This document shows, one piece after another, positions 12,801-24,363 of a stretch of 64,000 nt of DNA (its first letter is position 1; every line of letters begins with the position of its first letter). The DNA is taken from assembly GCA_003693705.1 (NCBI GenBank), contig RBZT01000267.1, forward strand, positions 62,001 through 126,000, read 5' to 3'. The translations under genes and the position numbers were made by a program. The stretch comes from Polymyxa betae. Taxonomy: Eukaryota > Endomyxa > Phytomyxea > Plasmodiophorida > Plasmodiophoridae. The notes under the pieces are model-generated. The model had not been told where the DNA came from. It saw only the letters and a program-made list of their open reading frames with translations, and searched no databases.

Positions 12801-15800
12801 AAACAAGTTGATTACAGCGAACAATGCCCAAATCAGCTTGAAGTGAACCTTGGACAGTCAACTGTGGCACTGTGACAAACGCTGTCACCGGAATGGTCAA
12901 TGTTCCTCCATCTGATCTGAAAGCCAAAGAACCAGAGTAATTCTGAACCTGAAGACGATACTTAATGAAATTCTGCAATTCACCTTCGTACGGCCCACCT
13001 CATGAGATCGCAACCAAACTGTCACTTCTGAAGAACTATCCGGAGCAATCTCACCCATTTCAGGCGTTGTCCAAAGGGTATCACTTCGCCTGCATTTCCA
13101 ATGGCAAACAGAATCGCCCTAATTCAATGTCAGATAATTGAATAAGAAACATATAGCATACAGCATTAAGAAGTTGAATTTCCTTCTTGAACGGAACATG
13201 AACAAGCACGACGGGAAACTTTAGCTTTTTTGTCTTAGAGAGAAGCTTGGCAACTCCAACTTTACCCGCCAGTTGCATAACGATTTCTTTGTTACCGGAT
13301 CCTGGCGTTGGTTCCCAGGCCAGTGTTAATGAGCCTTGCATTAATACAAACTCGTTTGAGAGGAAGGTTAAAGTCAACGACTGTGTCGACTCTGGCTCTA
13401 TCATGAAGGAGAATTCACGAACACGATTCCGATTCGAATCAATCAAACCGAAAGGCCCAGAATGCTGGCAGTATGCTCGAACACGACCAGAAAGTAAACC
13501 GCGATTTTGAATGGTTATCTATTGAAATAGAAATGCTCTGAATTTGTATTCGAAACGACCAAGTTCAATCCTTACTTGTTCAAGAACCTCAACACCTCCT
13601 GTTGCTCGCATTAGAGGGCAAGATCCAACGAATCTGAGACGAACGTCTCCGCCAATGCCTTTTAATTGGACTGATTCATCACCGAAATTGTGACGCAACA
13701 ATACAAATCCAGTGTTAACGGTATCGGTGTTCAGGGGAGTAAAGGTTACAGGAATCGAAAGTTCGGCTCCGGGGGCTATATTCCAGTTTCCTAATTTCAC
13801 ATAAAACATCTTATTCGAGACCTGTAAAGTAATCAGGGCTGATCATTAAATATCCGGAATATTGCCCTTCACCTGAACAGTACTAATTGATTGCTCTGTA
13901 AAGCTTGCGTTAATTAGCGTTAGCATTTTGACGTTGGCAGGAGAAGAGTTCGTGGTTGACTGGATAGAAGTGGTTCGTCTGGATTCCAATGAATTTGTAG
14001 ATTGTTGATGTAACGTTTTTCCGACGGGAACGACACCAAAATCCAACGCTGACGTCGTTATCAAAACTTTACCCAAACCACGACCACGTAAACTCAATTC
14101 GATTTTTCTGTTGAGAATTCAGTCAGTTTACGACCTGATGCAATGAAGCGCTACCTGGGGGGAGTTTCAGGCCAGCATTGGGCTAGCACTTGAACCGGAT
14201 TAATGCTGTCTACATCGACAACTGCTGATACGAAATGCACAGAAAGCGAGCTGGTCGACGTGTATCGAGGCCGAGCCTATGTTGTGTTCACAGGTTATAG
14301 AAGTGGGAAAAACTTTGCCAAAACCTGAATGTATTCGATAGGAATTTGGGTTGTATGAGTTCCCTGTCGACTAGCGAGAAACCTTATTCTGAAAAGCAAA
14401 GCATGAAGAGGAGGAATGATTATGGGGCTATCTGGATTGAACGTGCTGCGAGCGTCATCAATAGATCGATCTTGCTGCTGGGTTGTTGCGTTTTCGTTTT
14501 CTCGAAGTAAGGACAATAATCGAGCTGCATCTTGAAACCGTCTCCGTAAAACAAAGACCTGATTACGGATGGTTTTTGAAGCAGGAATGGAATGCGTTCT
14601 GCGAACAACTCCAGAAGCCTAGATGTTTTAAGGTCGCTATTCGCTGACAGCACACAAACAGACCTTGACGATGAAGTACGGATGCTTGCTCATTTGGGTC
14701 TGGTCAACATTGAAAATTTGAGCGGGTAACGTCCCGACATTAGTTAGCAATACATATTTTGTCGTAATCGTTCCCCTTTCTTGCACGCCAAAGTCTATTA
14801 GATCAGTCTTCATATTCATCATCGACAGATTCAGAGTTCCAGCCTGTGCACGAGCTGCAATCTGTTTCGAGTGTTAACCTAGCCGACATAAGCCCAACCA
14901 GCAAAAGCGACCTGGATCAAATTGTTGCTTGATTTAACGTAGAAGAAATGCGAATGAGAGCCGTTTTTTACTGGGCGGTACATCAGCAAAGCAATTCCAC
15001 TTGTATGTTTGGGGATTAGTATCTATTTGAGTTATCAACAGGGTCTTTTCCAATAAGCGAAAAACTTTACCGTCTGATTGTGAGAAGTAAACGGTAGCTG
15101 TGAGTTAATATAAACGCATTGATCGATTGAGCTGTTGTTAACGAATGGAAGTTTCACTAAGGCTTGAAAGCCAGTAGGAACACTGCCTACATGATTACAG
15201 TAAACATGTGGAGACGAGCGCAATCCGACAACATACCGAAATCAATGGAGTTAACGGGTATGGATTCTAGAGGAAGTATTGAAGTTGCGGTCAAATTCAG
15301 AGTTATCACAAATTGCTGTGCTGTTTTGACATGCACCACAGTGATCTCAAGTAAGGATTCTTCGTCGCCTTGATTCTCAGACAAATGCGACAGTGTTATA
15401 ACCGAGGCCTGATAGCCAGGTAGCTCTGCCATTTTTCCAGCTTCGATCGCAAAAGATTTTGTCACTAACCATCGAATGTCAGTAATGCTCTTTGCTGTCT
15501 GCAAACAGCACTCACGTTGCTTAAAGGAAGCCGTATACTGATATGCTTGAGGACAGCTATTCATAACTATGACCCGGCGAGTTCGGGGAGACGAGATAAA
15601 AGAACTTCCAAAGAGCAGCGTCCTCGACGGAGTCACCGAAACCGATATCGCAGGATAAACTTCTACAGGCACTGCTGCCATTGATCCACTGTCGTTGTCA
15701 ATAAGGCAGACGAACCCAAGGAAGACATAATTCGATAACGGCACATTAATATCAAGCTGTAAAAGGCTGCTTGTGGAAAACTTGGCTTTGATACCTAACA

Positions 15801-18800
15801 ACAATATATAAGGCTATAATCATCTAAAGACATCAATCGACCATTAACAGCGAGAATCGTGAGATTTGCTGAATTTAAGATGCCATGTTGAGCTTTAACT
15901 GCAGCGGATGTAACGGCCCTCATTCGGTCCCCTGATATTGTAGCTACAACTTCAAGTCGACTTGGCTCGATAACTAACGAGCTGAATTGCTTAGAAGAGG
16001 CCGATGCTTGCGATGAAGCATGTTCTATCGTCAAGGTGGACAAATTCTGCCCTGGCTGCGAAATGCAATGGTTTGCTTCAAGCCAACATTGTAACAGTTC
16101 AATACGTTCTGAATCGAGGCCGCCTGGATCGATTCCGATTCCTACTAAGCGGACAATACTACCATCAACACCAGCATCCGACATCTCGATATTCCCATCA
16201 TCAGCAATCTTAAACAGCCGTTTGAGTATCGATGCAAATTAGATTACTGCATAATTACCTGGACTTGAATCTGGAGTCGGCAAGTCATGGCCCCAACAAG
16301 ATTTGCTACAAACCCAACGGTCACTGGGCGACTTTCAAACGCTTCTATAGACTGATTAAAAGTATCGCGTTTCGCTGCTTCCAGAGAATCTTCTACTCGG
16401 GAACCAATGAAAAAGAATCCTGCATCATCGTCCATCTCGGCAAATTCAAATCTCCTGAACACGTACAGTGAATATGGGAAAAAATCTAAGAATACGGCTT
16501 TCATACCATCTTACTCGATACGAAGAAAGGTTTCGCACGGTTATGGTTAAAGTACTTATCTCACCAACAGCCGATGGACGAAAGAAAGAAAATGGTGAAA
16601 GCGCCACTTCTAAAGGACAGCCAATAAATGCAGAAACCGCTATATGCGAATTGCAACAATCAGGCCATGATATATTCTGCAGTCATCAAAGTCAGCAATG
16701 TAATAAAGATTGCTTGAAATAACATGCGACTCACCACATCCTCCGTTACAACACCAGTTAGTTCATTATCAGGAACGGAAGCAGCTATCATGATAGCGAC
16801 ATTGTTATTGCCAGCAACTTCATGCCACTTGGCAGTACAGGTGAACAGTCGACTGGATAGAAAGTCTGCAAATATCATAGACTCTGCCATCTGTGAAACA
16901 TATATACTCAATTCAAATAGTTCAGCGCCAGCGATCGATCTACCATTCGATTTTTAATGGCGAAAGATTTCTCGTAAGTTAAGCCTCTTTGCAGTATCCC
17001 AAAATCAACTCGAAGCATCTCTGCGCCAGTTTTTGTCAACTCAACAAGAGTCGTTTTCGGCTTCGCTGATTTAACCACTTCTCTTCCATTAGGTGTCATC
17101 GACTCGCGCCCGTGTGTTGTCCTTTAAAATTTAGATGTATTTGCTTGGAAAATCTCGAAGGTTAAGCATACCTTCTACTGGTAGCATTTATGGGTCCGGA
17201 TCGTAGCAGTGGCTTTTCCTTTGGCTTAGCTTTCAAAGCACGGTTCTCTTTCAGCAACTGCTTCCTAAATGCATGGATTTCTTTGGGTGTAGCTGAAGAA
17301 AGCACTATTTCTTGAACCGGAGATGAACTGGTCGAGTTTTTCCCAACCTGAACTAGCTGCACCATAGATTCTGCTACATCCTCGTTAGCAGAATCAGGCA
17401 TCAAAGGAGAATCGGGCACCACAGGCATCTCGAAAACCATTTGAGATCCTCCATAAGATGCTAGTTCAAACAATTGTTCATCATGCTCATCAGAATGTAC
17501 AGAAAGTACTGCTTGCCGCCGTCCGTTTCCTTTCGGTGCAAACTCAACTTTGAAGCTTTCGTTAGACAGGGGTCCGATCATAATTTCATCATCCTAGTTC
17601 AGGATTAACCCTGAGCGTTTAGAGTGAACCGAAAACATACCTCAAGCGAAAATTCGCTTGACTGATGAATGGCAAGTTTACAGAAAATATCTTTAGAAGT
17701 TAAATTTTCCATTACGAGTTGAACGGTTCGAGAACGTCCAACTTCACACCATGCTCGAGATAGAGCTTGAATCTCAACTTGAACCCAGGGACCACAGAAT
17801 GCTGTCAATCGCGCTTTCCCGCATCTGGTTCCTTCTGGGTCCAGAATTTCTAAAAATCCGTTAACGTAAGAGGATTTGACTTCACAAAGCATTGGTGCGA
17901 ACGCGACCGTCACCGTTGTCGGTTGTCCAGGTACCAACCGACATTGATTTGGAGAACAACTGAATATTTCGTAGGGATTCGCGAAAATCATAACATCCAC
18001 ATAAGCAGGGACATCACTCGAAGCCGGTCGAGCAATAAGCTCCAGAGTAGTTGTTACACTTTGGGGCTTTGTTGTCGAGCAGAAAAACAGTTCGTTGGAA
18101 GAGAATGAGAACTGAAAAAGATCTACTACTGCCGAATGTGATATTTCACTGACCAGAGAAGGAACTCTCCCAAAATTTGCATCCCATTTAGGATATAAAT
18201 CTATTTGAATATCCCCCATCGTGCAAAGATTATCAATGCAAAGTTGCATGAAATTTATCATCCATGAAGCCGAATAAAACGGAATGCCTGATCTCAAGTC
18301 GAAATAAATCGGAAGAAATGTAAGTATCTGTATTACCTGCTACAGTAAATCCAGAAGGTCTTGGAATCAATGCAGTCGTGGAGCACACCAGTGGTATACC
18401 CAGAGCAGTATAGCCACAAAGGCGGGCGCGAGGAACATCGGGTTGGGGCTGACCATCAATTGCATAATAAGGCACACCAGATACTGTATAGGAAAATGGG
18501 ACAGGAAAATAGGTTAACACGCTATCGTAAACGGCGGTACCATCCTGAATGATTTTATAATCTGAGAATTACTCAAAAACAATTTACCTTATTATACTCG
18601 ACAGGAATTTGTGGAATGCTCACTGGAGGATAAAAGAATGGCCTCCCATCATTATCGACGCCTGCGGGGGTGACAGTTTTGGAGCAATTGAGATCACTTG
18701 AATCCAGAGACCAAACGGGAAACTCGCGAAGTATCTGAACTGTGATCTCTTTCCATAAGCCTGCTTTGTCACAAGCCCTAAATCGAATAATATCATCCTT

Positions 18801-19231
18801 AGCTAAAGCTGTTATAATTGGTAATGGAGGAGACGATTCCTCAAGATCAACGACATCGATAACTTTGCTCAGCCACATTCTAGGCTCAAAATTCACCGGC
18901 TCCGAAGTAGCATCAGGAGCTCCTTCAACCTGGAGTTAAACTATCAATAGTTGGCATCACTAAGTCTCAAGAAAAATACATTGTCTGGATAATACTGATC
19001 AATCTCAATTGACACAGTTGAATGAAGAGGAAAGTCATCTATCTGCAGACGAGAAGACGAGTTAGCCTTCGCAACAATTGCACTGAAGCTAGGTATCGTT
19101 TGGGGACTATCTTCAGCTCTACTATCTAAATTGGGGGTCCATTCTGGAGCAATTGATCCTTTGATAATCTGAACATAGCGAAAACCATATGGGGCATCAG
19201 ATTTAGAAGAGCCTGGAACAATATCTGTCAT
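6896..19231 (-). CDS. giant ASH/MSP-domain protein, HYDIN/CFAP47-like
   Basis: A chain of minus-strand open stretches, each reading as immunoglobulin-like ASH/MSP modules, runs almost without gap for 12.3 kb. After removing about thirty introns near 50 nt the product would be roughly 3,500 residues. Typical module signs are repeated FG...hxxxxxx.NTG blocks (for example FSIKNTGTVPVHC, NSLEFGNILIAEEYW) and FxP...xxxxxxF segments. I fixed several joins: introns 18930-18979 (50 nt), 18545-18587 (43 nt) and one near 18300. The start is ATG 19231 (MTDIVPGSSK) and the stop is at 6896. ASH/MSP giants such as HYDIN and CFAP47 are central-pair or axonemal proteins, so a flagellar role is inferred. I could not verify every join; two or three abutting genes remain possible, and which named family it belongs to is open. 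Confidence 0.65.
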
Positions 19232-19312
19232 TCCGACCGGGATGGAATCCTGAGAAGAGAAGCGGTAAAAGAGCTGAGGAGCAAATTAATCGAGACAAAA
19301 ACCAACCGTCTC

Positions 19313-19480
19313 ATGATTGAGAGTCCTGCTGAAAAGCGGTGGCAGACCCTGCTCAATATGTCGGTTGGGACGAACGAGATCCAGGAAATCTTCAAAAGGT
19401 TGGCTGGTCTCAATGCAGATGGGGATAGTGGTGCAATGGTCAGGGACTTCACTAAGCAAATAATGTTACAATCTGATTGA
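19313..19480 (+). CDS. possible small helical protein, antisense gap ORF
   Basis: On the plus strand, in the gap between the start of the giant ASH gene and the stop of the HEAT gene (both on minus), a frame from about 19225 to 19480 reads as a charged helical peptide (KELRSKLIETKTNRLM, NEIQEIFKRLAGLNADG). The longest ATG-initiated version is 55 residues from 19313. The composition is far more protein-like than the opposite-strand frame. Upstream in-frame sequence stays open into the giant gene, so an upstream exon is possible. Its stop overlaps the HEAT gene stop region by a few bases. No family recognised. Confidence 0.35.
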   Translation: MIESPAEKRWQTLLNMSVGTNEIQEIFKRLAGLNADGDSGAMVRDFTKQIMLQSD

Positions 19481-20897
19481 CATGGCGTCCCAGGTACCAT
19501 ACGGGAGCTGAGGAATTCGCCGCCCAATCGTTAAGGTGGCCTTGACAGAGGACTCCACAAAGAAAGCAAATTCAATCTCTTTGGTGTTGTGCATGTCGAC
19601 CTTGGATGCTTTGAAGACAGAGTTGGTTGGGTCCGTTCGGTATAGACGAGCATATGTCTGTGGGATCCGTAACAGATCTCGAATTAGGTGATTACGGTGG
19701 TTTCGGTTCTCCAGAGCGCGGCGAAGAGACGTTTTGAAAGGTTCTCTAATCAGATCGACGCCAACGTTGCGTTTCCGCTTGCCAGGAGCTTGGTTCAGGC
19801 TTGATATCAGTTGTAAGACTGATTTTAATTTCGACTTTGCTGAGAGCGGCTGCTTTTTAACTGACAAGAATCGTCCGAGAAACTGAACAGCAGCTGACTG
19901 AATAACAGCATTTGGCGATTTTGAGAGCTCGGTGACTCTTTCCATAAACATTGGCGCGATCTTAGAACCGAATACTGCTGCTAATGAGCGAATCAAAACC
20001 TGAAGGCTGGACAGTTGAATTTCAGCTGATTCCGAATGAAGCCCATCATAGATCAACGCTGCACAGACGTCGATTTTCGCAATAATTGAGTCGCAGCGAG
20101 AATCAAGCAAATATCCAAGACTTAAAATGAGACGAGAATAAAGCTGATCATCTGCATCGACGAGGCCAATACAGGATTGCAAACGATTAAAAATTATGTC
20201 ACAAAGCAAACCGACATCCTGGTTATCTTTCATCTTGACAATGATCATATTCAGAAGATCGGCTGCTCGAAGACGATTCCATCGCAGTGGACTGCTGACG
20301 ATATTTGCGACTAGGTCATCCAAAAACGCTTGTATATCGATTGGGGTGCTGCGGATTATTATTGAGCTGAGTAAAGTCGAAGAGCCTAATAAAACTTAGG
20401 TGATGAACGAAACTGACAACCACAAGAACAGACTGCAAATCAGGTAAAGAAACCAGGTCTGAATAATGGGCTCAGGGTGTCGAAACGCTCCAGCTATGAC
20501 GTCATGAAAAGCGTTGACAATGTTCAAATTAGACGCTGTAAAGTCCAGACTGGATTCACTCTGATGAAAGAGCGTTCTTAGATCTCTTATCAGAAATCCA
20601 ATCTAAGAACGATACATCAATGTCGAGGCACTTCTCGTCCTTTTGCATTACGTTGTCAGGTATGGCGACTAGTTTAAACGCTGCCTCTAGATATTGCAAA
20701 AGAAGATGAAGGATGCGGCATGATTCCGATACGGACTCGTTTGTAGAAGTTCTGTTCGACTAATGCTAATCAGTCATTTAGAGCTAGTATGAGATGAAGA
20801 TTACTGCTTTGTAGGTGTCGGGAATATATTGACGTCTCCGTTCGGCTAAAATATTCTCACGATCAAGGTCCGACTCCTGGATTTCCCATGGATCCAT
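19466..20897 (-). CDS. HEAT/ARM-repeat protein
   Basis: Starts at ATG 20897 (MDPWEIQESDLDREN). Exons join across short introns: 45 nt after the first 31 codons, 50 nt before IGFLIRDLRTLFHQ, and 48 nt near 20400. One long final exon runs to 19466. The total is about 400 residues. After an N-terminal basic stretch (AERRRQYIP), nearly the whole protein is paired amphipathic helices, as in HEAT repeats, with DDLVANIVSSPLRWNRLRAA a clear example. A basic patch (PGKRKRNVG) and a beta-rich tail follow. HEAT proteins scaffold large complexes; I cannot say which. The stop is close to that of a possible plus-strand ORF. Confidence 0.6.
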
Positions 20898-21007
20898 TGT
20901 TCATGCCCCTACCGCCAGTATCTCCAGAGAAAATACATGCCAGAAGTGAATCAAACGTAGGTGCTTCGTCACAGAAAATCAAACGGCAACATGAACATGA
21001 AATGTGA
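20888..21007 (+). CDS. possible 39-residue ORF in a shared start palindrome
   Basis: The 10-bp palindrome ATGGATCCAT at 20888-20897 carries an ATG on each strand: leftward for the HEAT gene and rightward for this 39-residue frame (MDPLFMPLPPVSPEK...), which ends at TGA 21005-21007. The peptide is proline-rich then basic. It may be a small protein, a first exon, or chance. Confidence 0.25.
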   Translation: MDPLFMPLPPVSPEKIHARSESNVGASSQKIKRQHEHEM

Positions 21008-21092
21008 GAAAGCAGGGAGACTTCAGAGTAAATAAACAATTGAACGGAAGATGGAATTTGCTGTCAATGGCGATGCGTTCGGGTCGCGTGTC

Positions 21093-21382
21093 TTAGCTTG
21101 CATACGAATCCATGAATAAACGCTCATCTAGCACAAGCTCGATCGTGCTGCCTCTATCACTAAACGATAGAAGATCGACAGGCCATAAGCGCTTAAGCAT
21201 CTCTGTCAAACCCGAGCATGAGTCTTTGGCTGCAAAGGGACTTCCACTTGTAAGTGAATGCAAGCAATGAGCGCATACTGTTACAAACAATCATACGAAA
21301 AAGGACTTCGTCCATGTAAAGGAGAATTCCTTGGAGAATATCATCAATCAAACTAAAGGCCATTACGTTCCAAGGTAGACAT
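21093..21382 (-). CDS. small unknown protein, 66 residues
   Basis: Exon 1 is only 16 nt (21367-21382, MSTLE plus one base). It is joined by an 89-nt intron (21278-21366, GTAATG...AACAG) to exon 2 (21093-21277). The product is 66 residues, containing CAHC, a leucine-rich helix LTEMLKRLWPVDLLSF and the end LVLDERLFMDSYAS. No family recognised. Its ATG is 27 bp from the ATG of the divergent GTPase gene, so the two must share a very compact promoter. The long intron and tiny first exon make the model uncertain, but the joining phase is exact and alternatives need unusually short introns. Confidence 0.45.
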
Positions 21383-21409
21383 CTTGTTTCGTTTAGCCCG
21401 GTCAACGGC

Positions 21410-22630
21410 ATGAATATTTCCAGGTTCTCGGTTCGAATGGTTTTGTTGGGCGATTCCAACGTCGGCAAGACAACCATGATATCGACATTGATGCAGGATT
21501 CGCCAGGATTCTTCTATCGACGTACAACTGGGGCAGATTTCTTTCGGTATATTATCCCGTCATTGTCGATCGATATCGTCAGTGGATTTGTCGGAATTGC
21601 CTGATTTCAGAAATCTAATACTTTTGGCAGAAAATGATCGACATGTCGGGTCATAGAGCCTTCCATTCCAAGCTGTGTCCAGATATTCTTTCGAAAAGTC
21701 CAGATATCGTCTGTATGGTTTACAGCAATGCAGATAAAACGTCAGTAATCAGTCATGACATCACCAAAACGTTTGACAAACAATCGCAAAGAACTTTAGA
21801 TTCTCTAACGTCGTACTGGGCAAAGCGGCTGGCTGAGAACAGTCTGAATGAAGGATGTCGGGTCGTTCTCATCGCAAATAATCAACCAGATTGCATCGGC
21901 CGGCAAATCAATGAAGCCCTTGCCAAGGCGGCAATATCGAAGCTAGCGAAGATTCTCGGAAAGAAACAGGTCTTGAAAAGGTTCTGTTATGCGATGCTTA
22001 TCAACCAACTGTTTGAAACAGATAGATTTCTTCGAGATCAACGCAGGTGATCAAGCTAACGTTATGGATTTTTTCGAAACCTTGGCAGAAAAGGCAGCTT
22101 ATCGTATCCTTAGCCAACTGTTAAAACAGTTAAGGAAGAATGCAGCAAACTTGATTCAAACGAAGCTTATTTTGAGAAAATCCGGCTTCAGCGAAGATTT
22201 CGCATCCAAATATCGATCAGGTTTGCAATGCTGATTGCCGTAAAAATCCCCTTTGATTAATCATGTTCAACCAGAGCCATTATGCACCCTAGTAAAAGAC
22301 CAGACCGATAACAATGAATTCGAACCAAATGAGGTTGCCACCGATCACGAGGATGATGAGATGACATCAGAATCTACAAAATGGCTTGAGCTTCATGGTA
22401 GACAGATTCTCATTTTCTCGTCCGTAAAACAGGCAAGACACGGTGCCGCTCCAATTAGGAAAATCCTCCTGGACGATACTCGATGCGAAGTCCAACTAAT
22501 CTCTGATCTTGTTCTCAACATCAGAGACGATATCACTAACAATCTGTTTGTACTGAGCAGTAAAGAGGTTGCAAAGCATTGGTATTCTGTCGTACAAGAA
22601 ATATTGCTAGATGTCGCATCAAGTGGATAA
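21410..22630 (+). CDS. Ras-like GTPase fused to a C-terminal PH-like domain
   Basis: Four exons (21410-21577, 21631-21969, 22022-22220, 22275-22630) give 353 residues. The N-terminal part has the Ras/Rab fold: P-loop GDSNVGKT at residues 14-21, switch I region RRTTGADFF, and a switch II motif DMSGH in place of the usual DxxGQ. The guanine motif reads NNQPD instead of NKxD, so nucleotide specificity may be altered. An F-x-x-L-A helix (DFFETLAEKAAYRI) closes the G domain. After an acidic linker (residues about 250-275), the last 85 residues form a PH-like pattern: WLELHGRQILIFSS strands, PIRKILLDD, LVLNIRDD and the final helix KHWYSVVQEILLD with the conserved tryptophan. There is no C-terminal prenylation cysteine, so a PH domain could supply membrane binding. 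Exon 1 uses a weak GTCAGT donor. Confidence 0.75.
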
Positions 22631-22899
22631 CTCTCAAACGAATAACGAAGAGGATTGAAGATAAATATATATAAAAATGTTCAACGAGCAACAATATCAC
22701 CGTTTGTCAATCATATCTCCACCTTTCTGTTTTCAAATCCAACCATTCGATTTCGTTATCATCATAGCCTAATCATAATTAATGCAGGTTCGAAAACCTG
22801 ATTGTGGACGACTGACGTATATGATGTTTCTTATCACGAGCTCTAAATGCAGTCACGGTTCCTTTATACCAGCATTTATCCAATGGCCCTGGATTCAGA

Positions 22900-23869
22900 T
22901 TAGACCAAACAACAAACAATCACGCATGGTGTTGCAGCCCTACACCATATCTCGACGCGTTTCGAAATCGGTTCCTGTGGACTCGTAAACGAAGAGACCA
23001 AGGCCTTCTTCAGGGCCGGAACATATTCATCATCCGAAGTGGATCGAGACGTGACTTTGTCAGTTTTCAAGTCAAGACGAACTAGTCGTCCGCGTTTGTT
23101 GGTTTTGGACGATTTAGCACGCGTATTCTGTTCAGAATCGTTATCAACTTGCTTGTCATCGACACTGTGGGTTGGTTTGATGTCATTCTCTTCATTCGGA
23201 GTCGGTTTTGTTGTTGCACAAATGGTATCGGATTTCGCTGGCGAAGGCGCTACCGCCCCTGTGTGCTCTAAATTGTCTTGTAACTGGGTCACTGCATTAT
23301 CTGGTCGTTCGGAATAATTGCGCTCGAAAGTTTCTTGAGGACACGCAGGCGATTTAACGTCCAAGCGAGGTCGAATGGTCGCGTTCTCGATGGCCAAATG
23401 GATTTGAGGGACCATTTGGTGAATCACCGTCCAAAGTATGGAATGAACTGACATAACGAAATCAATTTGGTGAGTCGACTAGCAAATACAAAAGGGTTCC
23501 ATACTGTCGTTGGCAACCGAAGTCTTACGCACCGCCAGACGAAACGAGTTGAAAATTTGGGGCAGCCTAATACAGATCTGAAAAGGCGAAAGCAAAACAA
23601 CTGCAAATCTAGACCTAGCTTGGCGCATTTTCAAGGGAACATCCATTAAAAGCGGGCTGGAGCTGAGTTCGGTGAAAAGGCGTTGTTGAACGGCTTCAAA
23701 TTGCAGCTAAATTTCGGGATCACTAAGGCGACAGTAACAAGAAAGCCCAGCGAACCTGTATCGATGGAAGGGCGAAAATTTCAGCCCGGAGCTTGTCAAA
23801 CTCCCCGGAATCCTGGAGAACCTTCAAGACCTGGTATGGGTCCATAACAGAGCCGGACGAGGACGACAT
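22900..23869 (-). CDS. BOD1/SHG1-like protein
   Basis: Three exons (23756-23869, 23490-23706, 22900-23447) with 49- and 42-nt introns give 292 residues. The first 60 residues contain a pattern like the BOD1/SHG1 domain: a helix YQVLKVLQDSGEFDKLRAEI, then a second helix with QFEAVQQRLF and hydrophobic helices around HSILWTVIHQMVPQIHLAI. In other eukaryotes this family includes the SHG1 subunit of the COMPASS histone H3K4 methyltransferase and the mitotic regulator BOD1. The remaining 180 residues are polar, rich in Asp, Ser and Lys, and probably disordered with a basic patch. The C-terminal end after position 22955 may differ if a further intron is used. Assignment is tentative. Confidence 0.45.
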
Positions 23870-24363
23870 GTAATGAACTTCAAAGATTCAACGATAGACA
23901 GAGCGGTTCGGCTATCGATCACACCATGTCAATGCAACAGGTGTTCAAAAATGACGACATTTGATTAGTACAAAAGGGAACCTTTACGCAATTTCCCATC
24001 ATCCTTTGTGAAGAATTGCTGAATGAAAGCGATGCTTTCGGGTCTTCCTCTAAGGCAATTAGCACGAAGGATCCGGTTCTCAATCATACTCAGCTTGGAG
24101 ATGAATGATATACAAATTGACGACAATGCTTTCTCTTGAGTTAAGTCATTTGGCGACCCGAATGCAGTTCTTCGATGTAGAACAGCGTTTACGAACGATC
24201 AATGAAAAAGCTCTGGCCAGTTATTTAATAGAATTTCGCAGAACCTTTTGTCGATTTTTAAATCGCTGTTGAAGAGATCGGAGTTCGGTACTTGTGAGGC
24301 AGTCCAGGGCTGCAGCTCAGTATTATAGTGTCGCAGCTATTACCTGTATAACAACATCTGCAA
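23870..24363. other. divergent intergenic region
   Basis: About 490 bp between the BOD1-like gene (leftward) and the pseudoenolase gene (rightward). Presumably both promoters; no frame or named motif is visible. Confidence 0.5.

Noticed and set aside
21205-21300. A 19-nt intron in the small gene near 21.2 kb
   Set aside because: An 89-nt intron from a 16-nt first exon gives the same downstream frame and starts at an ATG, so an ultra-short intron is not needed.
22785-22810. GGTTCGAAAACC as a tRNA T-loop
   Set aside because: No acceptor stem, anticodon arm or other tRNA elements at suitable distance.
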